From Spirogloea muscicola (Eukaryota > Streptophyta > Zygnematophyceae > Spirogloeales > Spirogloeaceae): 21,833 nt of DNA. This document shows positions 11,501-21,211 of this stretch, in pieces; position 1 is the stretch's first letter, and each line of letters starts with the position of its first letter. The translations under genes were made by a program, and so were the position numbers. Location: contig WELB01000385.1 of the NCBI GenBank assembly GCA_009602725.1, positions 43,131 through 64,963 on the forward strand. Reading direction: 5' to 3'. The notes below the pieces were generated by a model. The model was not told the DNA's origin, did no database searches, and saw only the letters and a program-made list of their open reading frames with translations.

Positions 11501-12246
11501 TACTGCCATGTTGCTCAACCTGTCTACCTGTCAGACAGCCAGGTGCGTAGCTCTTGTGCAATCGCAATTGAGTGGGTCCATTGTCTCACCATCGAAAGCA
11601 CTGGAGGATACTTGCTGTCTGATCGGTCCTCAATTACTTTGATCAACACCAACAGGGTCCTGTAAATGAAGATGATACGAATATAGAAGATGGCTACCAA
11701 GGCGACATGATGGAAGAGACAAGTCCGTCCGTCCTCTTTGACCAATTTGTGAGTGAGCACACATGATGGTAGCACTTGTCAGATTCTGTCATACATATCC
11801 ATCTTATGCTCACTGGGCAATCCACAGACTTCCTTTGCCAGCTAGGCTGATTGAAAATCGCAATCAGCCTTGCACGCTAGAGCTCTCTTACTCAAGTTGT
11901 CCCTTGTTTCATGCCACTTTTCAGATGAAAGGGGAGAGACAAATCCTCAGCAAACTACTTCAGACAGAAATAGCTATGCTGCAGTCAATCCGTGACGGTT
12001 CAGCTCTTAGTCAACACCTTGAAAATTACTATTACATCTCGTTGCTACAGGTATTCTCCTTATCCAACCCTTGCCAAACGCCACTTCGCTCTGTACCTTG
12101 CTCAGCATCACCTGCCTTCTTTCCATATTCAGATGCCACGAAGCTCTGTAACGGATCTGCAAGTCCAGGACTTATTGGTGGAGTGGGCTTTTTGTACGAT
12201 TTTGCAGAAAGTGCAAAGTAACATGACAACCCCGAGAGACGCCTGA
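5509..12246 (+). CDS. C2-domain class 3 lipase (alpha/beta hydrolase), possibly plastid
   Basis: 22 exons keep phase and give 887 residues: 5509-5680, 6032-6192, 6341-6399, 6621-6702, 6901-6968, 7157-7226, 7502-7583, 7759-7823, 7971-8150, 8311-8805, 8970-9034, 9475-9739, 9963-10025, 10157-10203, 10299-10353, 10638-10735, 10986-11096, 11229-11310, 11432-11542, 11656-11748, 11925-12050, 12133-12246. An in-frame TGA at 5485 makes ATG 5509 the first start. The N terminus is Arg/Ala/Ser-rich with few acids, like a transit peptide (inferred). The C2 domain spans about 138-255 (SDPYV, NPVWNE). A Ser/Glu-rich linker spans 314-478. The class 3 lipase domain (about 590-790) shows VVVAFRGTE, GHSLGG (nucleophile Ser693), YNFGSPRVGN, NHRDIIP (Asp753) and His766 in GYCHVAQ, a complete triad. 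It probably cleaves acyl esters of glycerolipids at a membrane; substrate unknown. Exon 16 may instead begin at 10656. Confidence 0.9.
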
Positions 12247-12734
12247 TGTTGACCACCGTCTTCGCAACATATGTGTATGCTGGGCTGCCCAACAGCAGGC
12301 AAGCTCGTAGTTGATACTTTCAATGTACATAGTGCAGATGGGCTTTACATTGAAGCCTTTTCTGCTGTCATTCTTACTGTGCTTAGCATACAGGTTACTT
12401 GTTGCTTAGGTGGCACCGTTTATAGTGCTTGCTCAAGCTAAACTAGCAGAACCTAGCATTATCAACGATGATAATTTACTCTTGTACATACCTTTGCACT
12501 TCTAAGAACATTGATAACACAAGCACACAAGGGTGGGTGGAAGAAGGACAAGCGCATCATCAAGCCCAGGCGCCATGAAGCAAGTGAATTGTCGAAGGTG
12601 ATCGATTGGGGCTGCTACGCTGTCACAGCAATAATATTCTGAAGGTGTTCGCAGTATCTCCTTGGTGGCTCATTGCGTCTGTCTGATATGCATGCTAAGG
12701 TGGCTGCTCACATAACTTCATGAGTGCATTGAAT

Positions 12735-12975
12735 GAGCTATTTCATTCATTGCACCACAGCCATGTGCACCTCTCACAGCAGTGAGAGTGCAGTGAACGA
12801 GCGTTTCAGTCATTGCACCAGCTTTTGCTTGAACACTGTATTGACTTGCTGTGGCCTCCCGTTCAGTTCGTATGCATACCATGCGCGAGCATTTCATTCA
12901 TTGCACCAGCTTTTGCTTGAACACTGTATTGGCTTGCGGTGGCCTCCCGTTCAGTTCGTATGCATACCACGCGCC
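12735..12975 (+). repeat. 88-bp tandem duplication with a degenerate third copy
   Basis: Units beginning CATTGCACCAGCTTTTGC at 12811 and 12899 are nearly identical over their length (few mismatches, such as GACTTGCTG versus GGCTTGCGG). Each ends near TATGCATACCA. A weaker partial copy, TTTCATTCATTGCACCA, lies at about 12741. Confidence 0.85.
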
Positions 12976-13756
12976 TTCTCAGTGTCCGAGAGAAGCGGCT
13001 CTTCCAGGGAAGTAACAGCTAATCCCATGTAAGGCTGTGAGACTGGCTGTAAGACCAGCCCAGGAGACCACCTCCATGAAGGCCGGTGGCCTGTGTCCAA
13101 GAAGAAGTGGTCTTCCGATAGGGGCGAGGGAAGAAGGATGGAGCGTGAAATATGCTTCCAGCCGAGATGGGCATGCCAGCAGCCTTTTCCTCGGTTGTGC
13201 AACGTTGTGTGGGTCAGCCTGCATGCAGCAAGCTCAACCTCATGCTTTGCACCAAAAAGCTGGTCGACCTTTAGCTGGTGGCACAAGGGCTCGTTCATCG
13301 CCATACAGAATACGGGCATCAGTCAGCGACCTCTAGGTGCTGAATCGTGGTTACTGAGCCGATTGGTATTGCAGCAGATGATGTACATCTGTCAATGTGC
13401 TTGTCTTGGTGCTTGGCCACTCAGGCCCTCCATCACTCAGTACACACGCCATTCTTTCACAGCCATCAGCCCTATTGGGAAGGACATTTTCCTTGCATTT
13501 AAGCCTCGTTCTCACCTGCTTGTCATGCGCTCATCCCTTCGCCAAGAGCCTAAACCGCAACTCTCTTGTCTCGCTTTTTCCTGGCCCCTTTCGAAAATTG
13601 TTCGTTCTTCTCTTTAGGCTGGCCAGTCACAGGCGATCGCCCTCTACTGGAAGTGTCTTCGTATCGCCAAAGAGAGAAAGACTAAGAGGCCAAAAGGATT
13701 ACCACTTTCCAAAGTAAAGCAATGCCTGTGAGAAGAAAAGGTTTGGGGTTCAGAAT

Positions 13757-13831
13757 CTAGGGTATAAGGGTTTAGGGTTAGGGTTGTAGAAAGTGGCTAT
13801 CCCAAGGGTTTAGGGTTTGGGTTTAGGGGTA
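13757..13831 (+). repeat. Interstitial telomere-like TTTAGGG tract upstream of FKBP
   Basis: Several TTTAGGG-type units and variants (GGGTTTAGGGTTAGGGTT at 13769-13785, GGGTTTAGGGTTTGGGTTTA at 13806-13825) lie 110-185 bp before the FKBP ATG. Similar tracts occur at 14215-14254, 16063-16113 and, inverted, 177-203. In plants, AAACCCTA telo-box elements sit near start sites of growth-related genes. Whether these tracts regulate FKBP or are scars of repair or insertion cannot be told here. Confidence 0.75.
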
Positions 13832-13833
13832 AG

Positions 13834-13899
13834 GGCTGTGAACAGCCAGCCCGAAAAGAGCTCGACAAGGTCCGAGGCCAGCCCAAAGGAATGTACCAA
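13834..13899 (-). repeat. Inverted hairpin-leader modules before FKBP
   Basis: GGCTG (13834-13838) pairs with CAGCC (13843-13847). A second half-module follows, CCAGCCCAAAGGAATG, which is the reverse complement of the TTCATTC...GGGCTGG leader seen elsewhere. It lies directly after the telomere-like tract and 40 bp before the FKBP start codon, so it may be part of that gene's 5' UTR or core promoter. Confidence 0.6.
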
Positions 13900-13940
13900 A
13901 CGAGCAGGCCTTAGAAGTGGCCGGCACTGCGGCAAGCGGC

Positions 13941-15780
13941 ATGGCGGCGGCGCAGCTGGCGGCGCTCCGGCCGTCCTTGCCGGCAACAACATGGCATCGG
14001 CGACGACGGCAGGTGCCGCCGCCGGCGAGCGCGAGGCTTGCCAGCGACGCCGATGGAGGCAAGGAGGCGATGGCCAACCCCATAGTGGGCCGGCGCCTGC
14101 CTGCCATGGCTGCGTTGGCGGCGGCGCCGGCGGCCGCCTTGGCCGCCTGCTTCGGCAGCCTGCCTCTGGGTGAGGGCCCCCGCCTCGCCGCTAAGTCTGC
14201 GCTAAGTGCTACCCAGGTTAGGGTTTCTATCGTGGGTTTAGGGCTAGGTTTGTGTAAACGGCAGACGGCATTCGTTAAGGTACTGGAGGCGTGTGAGGCC
14301 CTTAAAGCGTGATGTGGGTCAGTTGCAGGAACGATCGGCAAGCCATGACTGCAAGAATGAGGGTTGAGTCTACTGTAACAGCCTGTTAATGGAAGAGCTG
14401 TTTCTTATCAAGAACAATCGTCATAGAGGGCTGCGTGGCCTCGACCAGGAGCAAACAAAGGTCTGCCTCCAGGCAGTTGGCAATGCTGGCCGACAGCGAC
14501 TACACTTAAGTGCTCATATGCTGTTTCTTTATCTGTATTTTCTTAACTTATACAGCAGTGGGAGTGGAGGCTCCTCAGCAGGCGCCTCCTCGACCGCGGT
14601 CCGATTTCGTGGAGCTGGAGGATGGCAACGGGGTGAAGGTGCTCACCATCCGCGAAGGCACTGGACGGTCACCCCAGGCTGGCGAGAAGGTTGCATTCGT
14701 AGACACAACCTACTCTTTGAAGCTTAACCTATTGGCCCTAGACTCCACAATAAGCACGTTAAGATGACCTGTTGATTCGTTGAAGCACAGGTGTTAACAC
14801 TCACCTCAAGATATGCGGAGATTGTAGCTCACTGCATCTATGTAATAACAATCAGACATGGAGCATAGTCATTTTCACACGCGCTGTGTAGTCACCAGAC
14901 ACGTACTGTTTTGTGAACACATCAAGCTCTGACTGTTAGTGTAGGTGCATGAAGTGTCAAGCATTTATGCTTGCATGCCTCTGCTCAATTAAGCTCAGAG
15001 AATGTACACTCAAATGCAGGCGGAAGTTGGTCGAGATGCAGGTGGCAATCCACTACTATGGCAGGCTGGCTGCAAAGCAAGGGTGGCGGTTTGACTCCAC
15101 ATACGAGCACCTGAAGGACGGCACCCCTGAGCCATTCAGTTTCACTGTTGGCTCTGGAGATGTGAGTGAGGATCCTTGATTTCCTTGTTTGTTAGGTGGC
15201 CTGTACTAACAATTGAAGCAGCTTGCGAGTCATCAGCAAAAACGACTTCATCAACCATGACTCTAGGTAGGAAGAGTTTATGGGCCTAAACGTAGACAAA
15301 CAGTACATGGGCAAATATCACAACAAATAGAACAAAAGCTTCAGGCTTTGCTTAGTCTGAGCACATGGGAGGCACTTCATGGCAGGTGATAGCTGGCTTA
15401 GATGCAGCTGTGAGGTCGATGAGGGAAGGAGGGATCAGGAGGGTGATCATACCACCAAGCCAAGGATACCAAACCACTCACGATCAGCCGCTTCCACCAA
15501 ATGTGTGCTACACTGTTTCTCAACCTCTTGCTCATAAATTGAAATCGTCATTTGCTGACAAAGCAGAATTCCGAGGTCAATGTTGGGTTGCACCATTGAC
15601 AATGTAGGGATTCTCACTCTGATCAAGTCGTTGCAGCTCGCCAAATTCGTGTTGCAGTTTTCAGATAGGCAAAGGTTGTTCACAACCATCTTCAATCCCA
15701 CAAGGATAGCGAACGGAGAAGGAGCCACCTTGGGTATAGTGATCTTTGACATTGAGCTTTTGAAGATCAGGCCCACATAG
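13941..15780 (+). CDS. FKBP-type peptidyl-prolyl isomerase, thylakoid lumen
   Basis: Five exons in phase: 13941-14169, 14556-14689, 15042-15161, 15386-15502, 15658-15780, giving 240 residues. Residues 1-45 are Ala/Arg-rich and resemble a plastid transit peptide. A twin arginine (51-52) precedes a hydrophobic Ala-rich stretch (about 55-77), the pattern of Tat import into the thylakoid lumen. The FKBP domain (about 103-238) keeps pocket residues equivalent to FKBP12 Tyr26 (Y126), Phe36-Asp37 (F138-D139), Val55-Ile56 (V162-I163), Tyr82 (Y189) and Phe99 (F230), but the pocket-floor Trp59 is Leu166. About 23 extra residues (FSDRQRLFTTIFNPTR onward, 201-223) follow LPPN. Plant lumenal FKBPs usually act in photosystem or NDH assembly, often with weak isomerase activity; the exact orthologue is not assigned. 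The exon 2 donor is GTTGCA, weaker than the others. It is convergent with HIRA. Confidence 0.92.
14215..14254 (+). repeat. Telomere-like tract in FKBP intron 1
   Basis: GGTTAGGGTTTC and GTGGGTTTAGGGCTAGGTTT lie about 45 bp after the exon 1 donor, so the telomere-like sequence flanks exon 1 on both sides. Confidence 0.6.
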
Positions 15781-15882
15781 AGAAGTAGGCACACAGAGAG
15801 CGTCAGCATGCTGTATTTGGACGCTACCTTAAGGCCTTGTTGTGGCCATATGCGCGTGGCCATATGCAACACTGTCACACTC

Positions 15883-16037
15883 CATGCAGCAGGCTCCCTT
15901 GCGAAGGTGTATCGATTGCGCCTGTCCGTCTCGCTGCAGACTTCCATGGCATGCGCGCTGCTTCTGCATGTCGGTCATGCCTTAGCTGCAGCCTCTGGCC
16001 CTGGCCAGGGACCCGCTACCAGGAGACCAGTTTCTCC
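15883..16037 (+). repeat. Dispersed repeat with shared open frame, copy 2
   Basis: Aligned to 4498-4650 from the shared CATG...GCAGGCTC start to the CCCGCTACCAG / CCTGCTACCAG end. The frame encodes VYRLRLSVSLQ and ALAAASG, as in copy 1. It is followed by a telomere-like tract and a hairpin-leader module, whereas in copy 1 the hairpin module comes before it. Confidence 0.7.
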
Positions 16038-16062
16038 AACTTGCGGCTGCTCAACAGAAAGT

Positions 16063-16113
16063 TAGGTCTAGGGTTTGGGCATTAGGGGTTTAGGGTTTAG
16101 GGTTCAGGTTTAG
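16063..16113 (+). repeat. Interstitial telomere-like tract
   Basis: TTTAGGG units with variants, for example GGGGTTTAGGGTTTAGGGTT at 16085-16104, sit between dispersed repeat copy 2 and a hairpin-leader module. The tract is short and degenerate, so it is not a chromosome end. Confidence 0.75.
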
Positions 16114-16140
16114 CGCTTCACCTGGCCCCTTTGAACATTG

Positions 16141-16174
16141 TTCATTCTTCTTTCTGGGCTGGCCTCTCACAGCC
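16141..16174 (+). repeat. Hairpin-leader module
   Basis: TTCATTCTTCTTT leader, then GGCTG (16157-16161) with CAGCC (16170-16174). From GGGCTGG onward the sequence GGGCTGGCCTCTCACAGCCA is identical to the copy at 4361-4380. Confidence 0.75.
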
Positions 16175-16627
16175 ACTGCCCTCTCCTGGAAGCTTCCTCC
16201 TCTCAATTCTTCTAGAGAAGTCGCTGGCTTTTGCATTGGGGAAGGAGCCTGAAGTGTCACAATACTGGATCGTCTACTCATTTGCCTCATAGATGTGCAG
16301 TCCATATAAAATGCGGCAAATAGAGCATCATGCCAAGGGCAGACTGATGTGCAACACACCCTGACTGTCCCCCTGTCTCCTTGGTCACATCATGCCCTTG
16401 ACCGCAATGCAAGAAGTAAGCCTCAGAATTTACACAGGCAGTGGGGCCAGCTCATGGTCCTGGAATTAGCTGGTTAGTACATTTGCTGAACAATTCCTGA
16501 CAGGAGGAAGCAAGATGTCAATGAGTTGTGATCATTTGGGATATATGTGGAAATCAGTGGGTTGAGTGATCTATTGAGAAAGCTACACCGGTGCCAATGG
16601 CATAAGCTCTGTTTGTGATGGCTGGTC

Positions 16628-19600
16628 CTAAAGCTCTTTAACAAGATCTAAGAATTCGTTCAGAAGACGTTGAATTGCTCGGTTGGATGTCATGGCAGGA
16701 AGGACCACCTCTCGCAACAAGGCCCTTCTGTGGAACCCCTGAAAGCCACATACCACACAGCCACTTGTGTAAAGTCAAAGCAGATTAGAAATTTGCAGTT
16801 GCAGGGTGCAGGACAGTCATGACAGAGATGTGCTGTCAGATCAACTAACAGTACTGACAGATATGTCCAGGTCTAATGTTTCATCCACTTGATTAGTCGT
16901 ATCGACCTCAACATTCGTCGTCTTGCATCAGATGACAAGCTGACTTTATTATCAGTGTGCCACATCTCTGTTCACTTGAACAGAGCTGAGCATCTTACCA
17001 GAATCATTGGCTCCCATTGCGTCCTTCCAGCTGCTGCTACCAATGGAGACGGCCCCAACAGAGCTTCGCACAGCTCCCGCAGCCGGGTGACATCCCCCTC
17101 TCTGGTCATATCAAACTCTCAAATTAGTGGAGAGATGCGAGGATGCGTCTGTTGAGCGGATTGCACACCTTTTAATGTGACCAATCGCACAGCAGATGGG
17201 GTGATTATCCCACATTACTGGCACAGTATTATGCGCCTTGGCGAATATAGAAGCAAAGCATGAATTTATAATTTTTCCAGAGGATAAATACCTTGTGAGG
17301 TGGCGAGCATACGATAAGAGCCAGCGGCTGTACTCCTCTGCGGACTCCAACGCTTCAGCCGAAGCAAGCGACTGCTCTATGTGCGCTCGTGTCTGCTCTT
17401 TGGTCTCCCCACCACGCCTGCAACTGAGCCCTACTAAGCCCTGGGGACAGCTGCAAAGGCTATATATGTACACCTAGGAGGGGTACACGTACTTCACATC
17501 TAATCCAGGCCGCTAAGGAAATCCCTTGTGATGCTAACAGCGTGGATCTGCAAAAAGCTCCTCATCAGTAGCCTTGATGGATACTCACAGCAAGGTAAGC
17601 TGTGCACCTGTCCAGGAGGTATGTCGGGTTTGCGCCAAAGACGTGGCCCTTGGCCCTGATCTCATTGGCTACGCCGGCCTGCAGGCTTGCCAGTTCGCCG
17701 CCCCCCTCAGCCCCGTCGCCGCCGCCCCACGATGACACGAAGTCCGACGCCGGGAATGCATCGTCGGCGACCCGCAGCCACACGCCCATTGCCATGTGAA
17801 AAAGGAAGGCGTGGCGGTTGAGGAGGACGACGATCGGCGAGCCTGAGGCCGTGGACAGCCTCGCTGACACCACGTTGAGCTTGCCTGATATGGGATAATA
17901 GAAGGTGCCCGTCAAAACGCTGTAGGCCAAAGCTTTTATGCATAGCAGGCTCTGCCTGGTCAATCAACACTGAGACCGAAAGTAAAACTAAGAGCACGCA
18001 CATTACAATCAGACGCTGGACCTGTCCTTGAGGGTGGAGCTGTGGGCTTACACCAAAATGAATTTCTGGGTTTGGTTAAGACTTGGGGATGATGTATGTG
18101 CTATCAGAGGCTGGGTCGCAGGTGCAGCGCTGTACCTGATAGGGTTTATAGGTCAAAGGTAATGGTCCAGGGGTCATCTGACAGGTGTCATAGTTTGTAC
18201 CTGACAGTTCCTTGGAGGCGTGGAGTAGTGGCGCGAGAGTGGTGAGCAGGATGCGCTTGCCCAAGCTCAGGTCCCACAGGTGCACGTCGCCTGAGAGCGT
18301 GACAGCCAGGAGCCGCCACCCGCTGTCAGCCTCCAGGAACGCCGCCGGCGAGCCGAGCAGCATGGGCGGCAGGGCCCTCCTCCCGGCAGACGTATACACC
18401 TGACCAGCTCACACGAACATGACAGTATTTATTGTCTGAAGTACAACCCAGTAGCTGTCTGCCAGAGCACTGGAGGCAGTTGGGCATGCCCACCTAGACA
18501 GGACAGCACATTAATGTGATATCATGATGGCCATTGTTAATGTCGGTGTGAGAGAGAGAGAGTAAGATGTGTATCATGGCGAGCACCGCTCTTAACACCG
18601 GACTTACTGCTTCACGAACTTACCCTTATGCATGTGTCTTTAAGAATGCATGTTCCAGTGAGGGCCCGGAAGCTCATACAAGCACTGGAGCAAGTCAAGC
18701 AAGCGGACCTGGAGGGTGCCATCTCGGCAAGCGACCGCCCACAGGTGGGCGTTGCCGGCCATCGCGGCGGCCGCGCAGGGCACGGCGTCGTGCCACGCCA
18801 CCACTCCGCTGTGAGTGCAGACAACCTCCCGCCCTTCAGAGTTCCTCGCACCCACTCGCTTGCCTTGGTTAGCCAAGCACACAGCAAGCATGGCCGCTTA
18901 TGGCTCAGTGTCGCTGCAGCTGGACCTAGCAACTGCTGAGGACATCTTTACGAACAAGTCGCACCTCAATCCAACATCAGCTATAACTGTTGGTCCTGTC
19001 CAGCCAATTATGTTGCAGGGATATGGAGGTCGCTGACTGACTGGATGAGCTCACGGTCAACAAAGCTGCTAAACGGTCTGGGTTTTGAGGCACTAACAAA
19101 CTGGACTTCTGGTCAATCAGGGTCCAAGATGTATCATTGGGTCGTCATCTTGTAGGGCTGAGGCACTGGATGCTGATTATCAGGATACTGAATGTCTCGA
19201 GCTTTTAAAGTGTACCGGATGTTGAAGGGTCGGGGCCCATGAGGCGCTCCTCCAGGACTGCGACCTGCGGCCGGCCGCCGCCGTCCTCCCTCGGCGGCGA
19301 GCTCAGCCAGCCCGGTGCCAGCTTGATGCTCACAGCCAGCATGTCCCGCTGTGCCCCGCCGGTGCTCCTGATCACCAGCTCCGCCGGGCCGCTGCCGGCG
19401 GTGATGGAGACGCCGACTGCATCGGGCGGGAGCGGTGCAGCCGATCGTGCCGAGGCGCGGGCCGGCATCGCCGCTTCGGCGGCGCCCACCTCAGCGCCGC
19501 TGCTGGCAGCGGCGGCAGCATCAATGTGCGGTCGCTTCTGGGCTGGCGGCGGCGGCGGCGGCGGTGGCATCAGCTTGCCGACACTGTCAGCCGGGGCCTC

Positions 19601-21084
19601 TGCCACGACTCCACCATGTGCTTCAGAGCTGCCACCGCCGCCGCCGAAGAAGCGCTTGCCAGAGACCTCGGGCAGCGGCGATGCCGCGCCCGCGAGTGCC
19701 TGTGGGATTATACGGCGCCGGCCGTCCGGCCGCGTCACCACCTGCTGCTGCACTGGCGACGCCGCGAGGGGGGTCCCGCTGTACGCAGGCGTGTCCGCCG
19801 GCGTGGTCGACGCCATCTGCGGCACTGCTGACGCCGGGTCCGCCGGCTGCGGCGGCGGCTGCAGCCGCTGCTGCTTGGCCACCTTGGCGGCTGCCTCCTC
19901 CTCCAGCGCCAGCAGGTCGGCGCTCTCGGCCACAGCCCCCAGCGCCGCCGCCGTCCCATACTGCAGCTTCCGGAAGGCGTCCATCTCCGCCGGCGAGTAC
20001 GGCTCCCCCAGCTCGCCGCGCTCGAATGCAAACGCCGCCAGAGTGCCGTCCGTGGAGCACGCCAGCAGCGTGCAACCATCGCTCGCCCTGCATGCCAACC
20101 AAGTCCAAGGTACACAGTTGACTCAGGCTTGACCAACTTTCAGTGCTCAGTCCAAGACAGCAGTGATTGCTAAGTTGGACTCATGGGGTTCTGGTGAATG
20201 GTAAGTTGGACTAATGGGTTTTTGGCTCAAGGCCCAGGCTGGCAGGCACACCTAGGCATGGCGCATGGCACTGGGGCAGGCAAAGCTCACCAAGCGAGGT
20301 CCGAGACGGCGGCGTCAAAAAAGTGGGCGGCGATGAGCAGCGGCGTGGGCGAGCCGGTGAACCAGACCGTGACCTTGCAGTCCTGGCTGCCCAGCGCCAG
20401 GCAGCTGAACGGCCCCGCCCCCGCCGCCCCCGCGGCTCCTCTGCCTGGGAGGTGCTGCTGCTGCCCGGCGCCGCCGCCTCCGGCGGGAGGAGACTTGCCC
20501 CCGGCGCCATTTGCGACAGCAGCAGTAGTCACGCCGTTTGGGAGGCTCGCGGCCTTGCTTCCTAGTGACCCCTTGACGCCGCCATTCTGGCTGTCTGGCG
20601 CTGGCTCGGCTGACCGTCCTGCACAAATGGTGGCGTCAGCGATATATGTCAGCCAGTAGTAGACATAGGCTGTCTATGCGCCTACAATATTGAGGGGTGA
20701 AGGTACTCAGAGTCTAAATTCCAGTATATATATATCTATATATCTATATAAACATATATATATATATATAAACTGGATTTTAGACAATTTGGCCTAATTG
20801 GAAGATTGTGGACTTGGGGCTCAGACCGTCGGTCGAGAGATGTCACCTTCAGCATCCTCAGTTGGCGGCGCTGTCGGCCGTCGTGGCGGTGGTGGCTTGA
20901 GGAGGTAGGGGCCATAGCGCACAACCACGACGGGTGCCCGGTGGCCGACAAACGAGAAGGGTGTGTTCCATGTGCCGCGGCAGATGACTGCCGCCGTGTG
21001 CGAAGGTGCCTCGTAACTGTTGGTTGTCGTCAGGAATGTGCCACATGGCGACCAGCCGAGCCGCCGGAAGAACGTGGCCCCCAC
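16628..21084 (-). CDS. HIRA: HIRA histone chaperone (5' partial)
   Basis: Nine minus-strand exons keep phase and encode 802 residues to a TAG at 16630-16628: 21084-20847, 20618-20291, 20087-19216, 18863-18709, 18399-18201, 17884-17608, 17417-17292, 17101-16999, 16738-16628. The visible chain starts within the WD40 propeller ([53 protein letters not shown]). A long Ala/Pro-rich linker follows with [10 protein letters not shown] (residues 308-317, 19732-19703), which matches the B domain that binds ASF1. The C-terminal Hira domain has [43 protein letters not shown] and [18 protein letters not shown] deposits histone H3.3 independently of replication in the nucleus. About 190-200 N-terminal residues, the first WD repeats, are missing and must lie beyond the window. 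The start of exon 18863 is the least certain boundary. Confidence 0.95.
20171..20225 (+). repeat. 31-bp tandem direct repeat in a HIRA intron
   Basis: TAAGTTGGACTCATGGGGTT at 20171 and TAAGTTGGACTAATGGGTTT at 20202 form two units with a 31-bp period, within the intron 20290-20088. Confidence 0.7.
20712..20785. repeat. AT-rich foldback element in a HIRA intron
   Basis: The left arm GTCTAAATTCCAGTATATA (20712-20730) is nearly the reverse complement of the right arm at 20765-20785 (TATATAAACTGGATTTTAGAC), with one extra base pair and a mismatch. The centre is a (TA)n tract with CTATA interruptions. It lies in the intron 20846-20619 and looks like a small MITE-like foldback or a cruciform-prone microsatellite. 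No target-site duplication is clear. Confidence 0.65.
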
Positions 21085-21132
21085 CTGGCCAGCACAGTCG
21101 GCCCGCAGACGCGCCGTCATTGGGGTAGGACA

Positions 21133-21208
21133 AAAGCAACACACATATAGATAGGGAGGGAGGGAGGGAGGAAGAAAGCAACACACGTATAGAGAGGGAG
21201 GGAGGGAN
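21133..21208 (+). repeat. 42-bp tandem repeat with GGGA tract ending in N
   Basis: AAAGCAACACACATATAG at 21133 and AAAGCAACACACGTATAG at 21175 each lead into a GGGA/GGGAGGGA run; the second run ends at the ambiguous base 21208. On the minus strand this forms the pyrimidine tract upstream of a HIRA splice acceptor. Confidence 0.75.
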
Positions 21209-21211
21209 TTT

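Larger units (their letters stand above)
12247..13940. other. Spacer between C2-lipase and FKBP genes
   Basis: About 1.7 kb without a supported gene. The left part should contain the lipase 3' UTR. The middle holds an 88-bp tandem duplication. The right part holds hairpin modules (13045-13060, 13617 onward, 13834-13847) and telomere-like tracts running up to about 110 bp before the FKBP start. A long open frame at 13093-13617 lacks an ATG start and recognisable motifs. Confidence 0.6.
15781..16627. other. Spacer between convergent FKBP and HIRA 3' ends
   Basis: About 850 bp with no supported gene. It carries, in order, dispersed repeat copy 2 (15883-16037), a telomere-like tract (16063-16113) and a hairpin-leader module (16141-16174). 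The right part should be HIRA 3' UTR on the minus strand. TGTAA, the poly(A) signal common in green algae, occurs on the minus strand at 16434-16430, about 195 nt past the HIRA stop; assignment is tentative. Confidence 0.55.

Noticed and set aside
13093-13617. 174-codon plus-strand open frame in the spacer before FKBP
   Set aside because: No ATG start, no known motif, and overlapping open frames on both strands; composition resembles the surrounding repeat DNA.
13757-13831. True telomere or chromosome end
   Set aside because: The tract is short, degenerate and flanked by genes on both sides.
19239-20132. 297-codon plus-strand open frame
   Set aside because: It is antisense to the large HIRA linker exon 20087-19216, which carries the conserved B-domain motif; high GC content keeps the opposite strand open.
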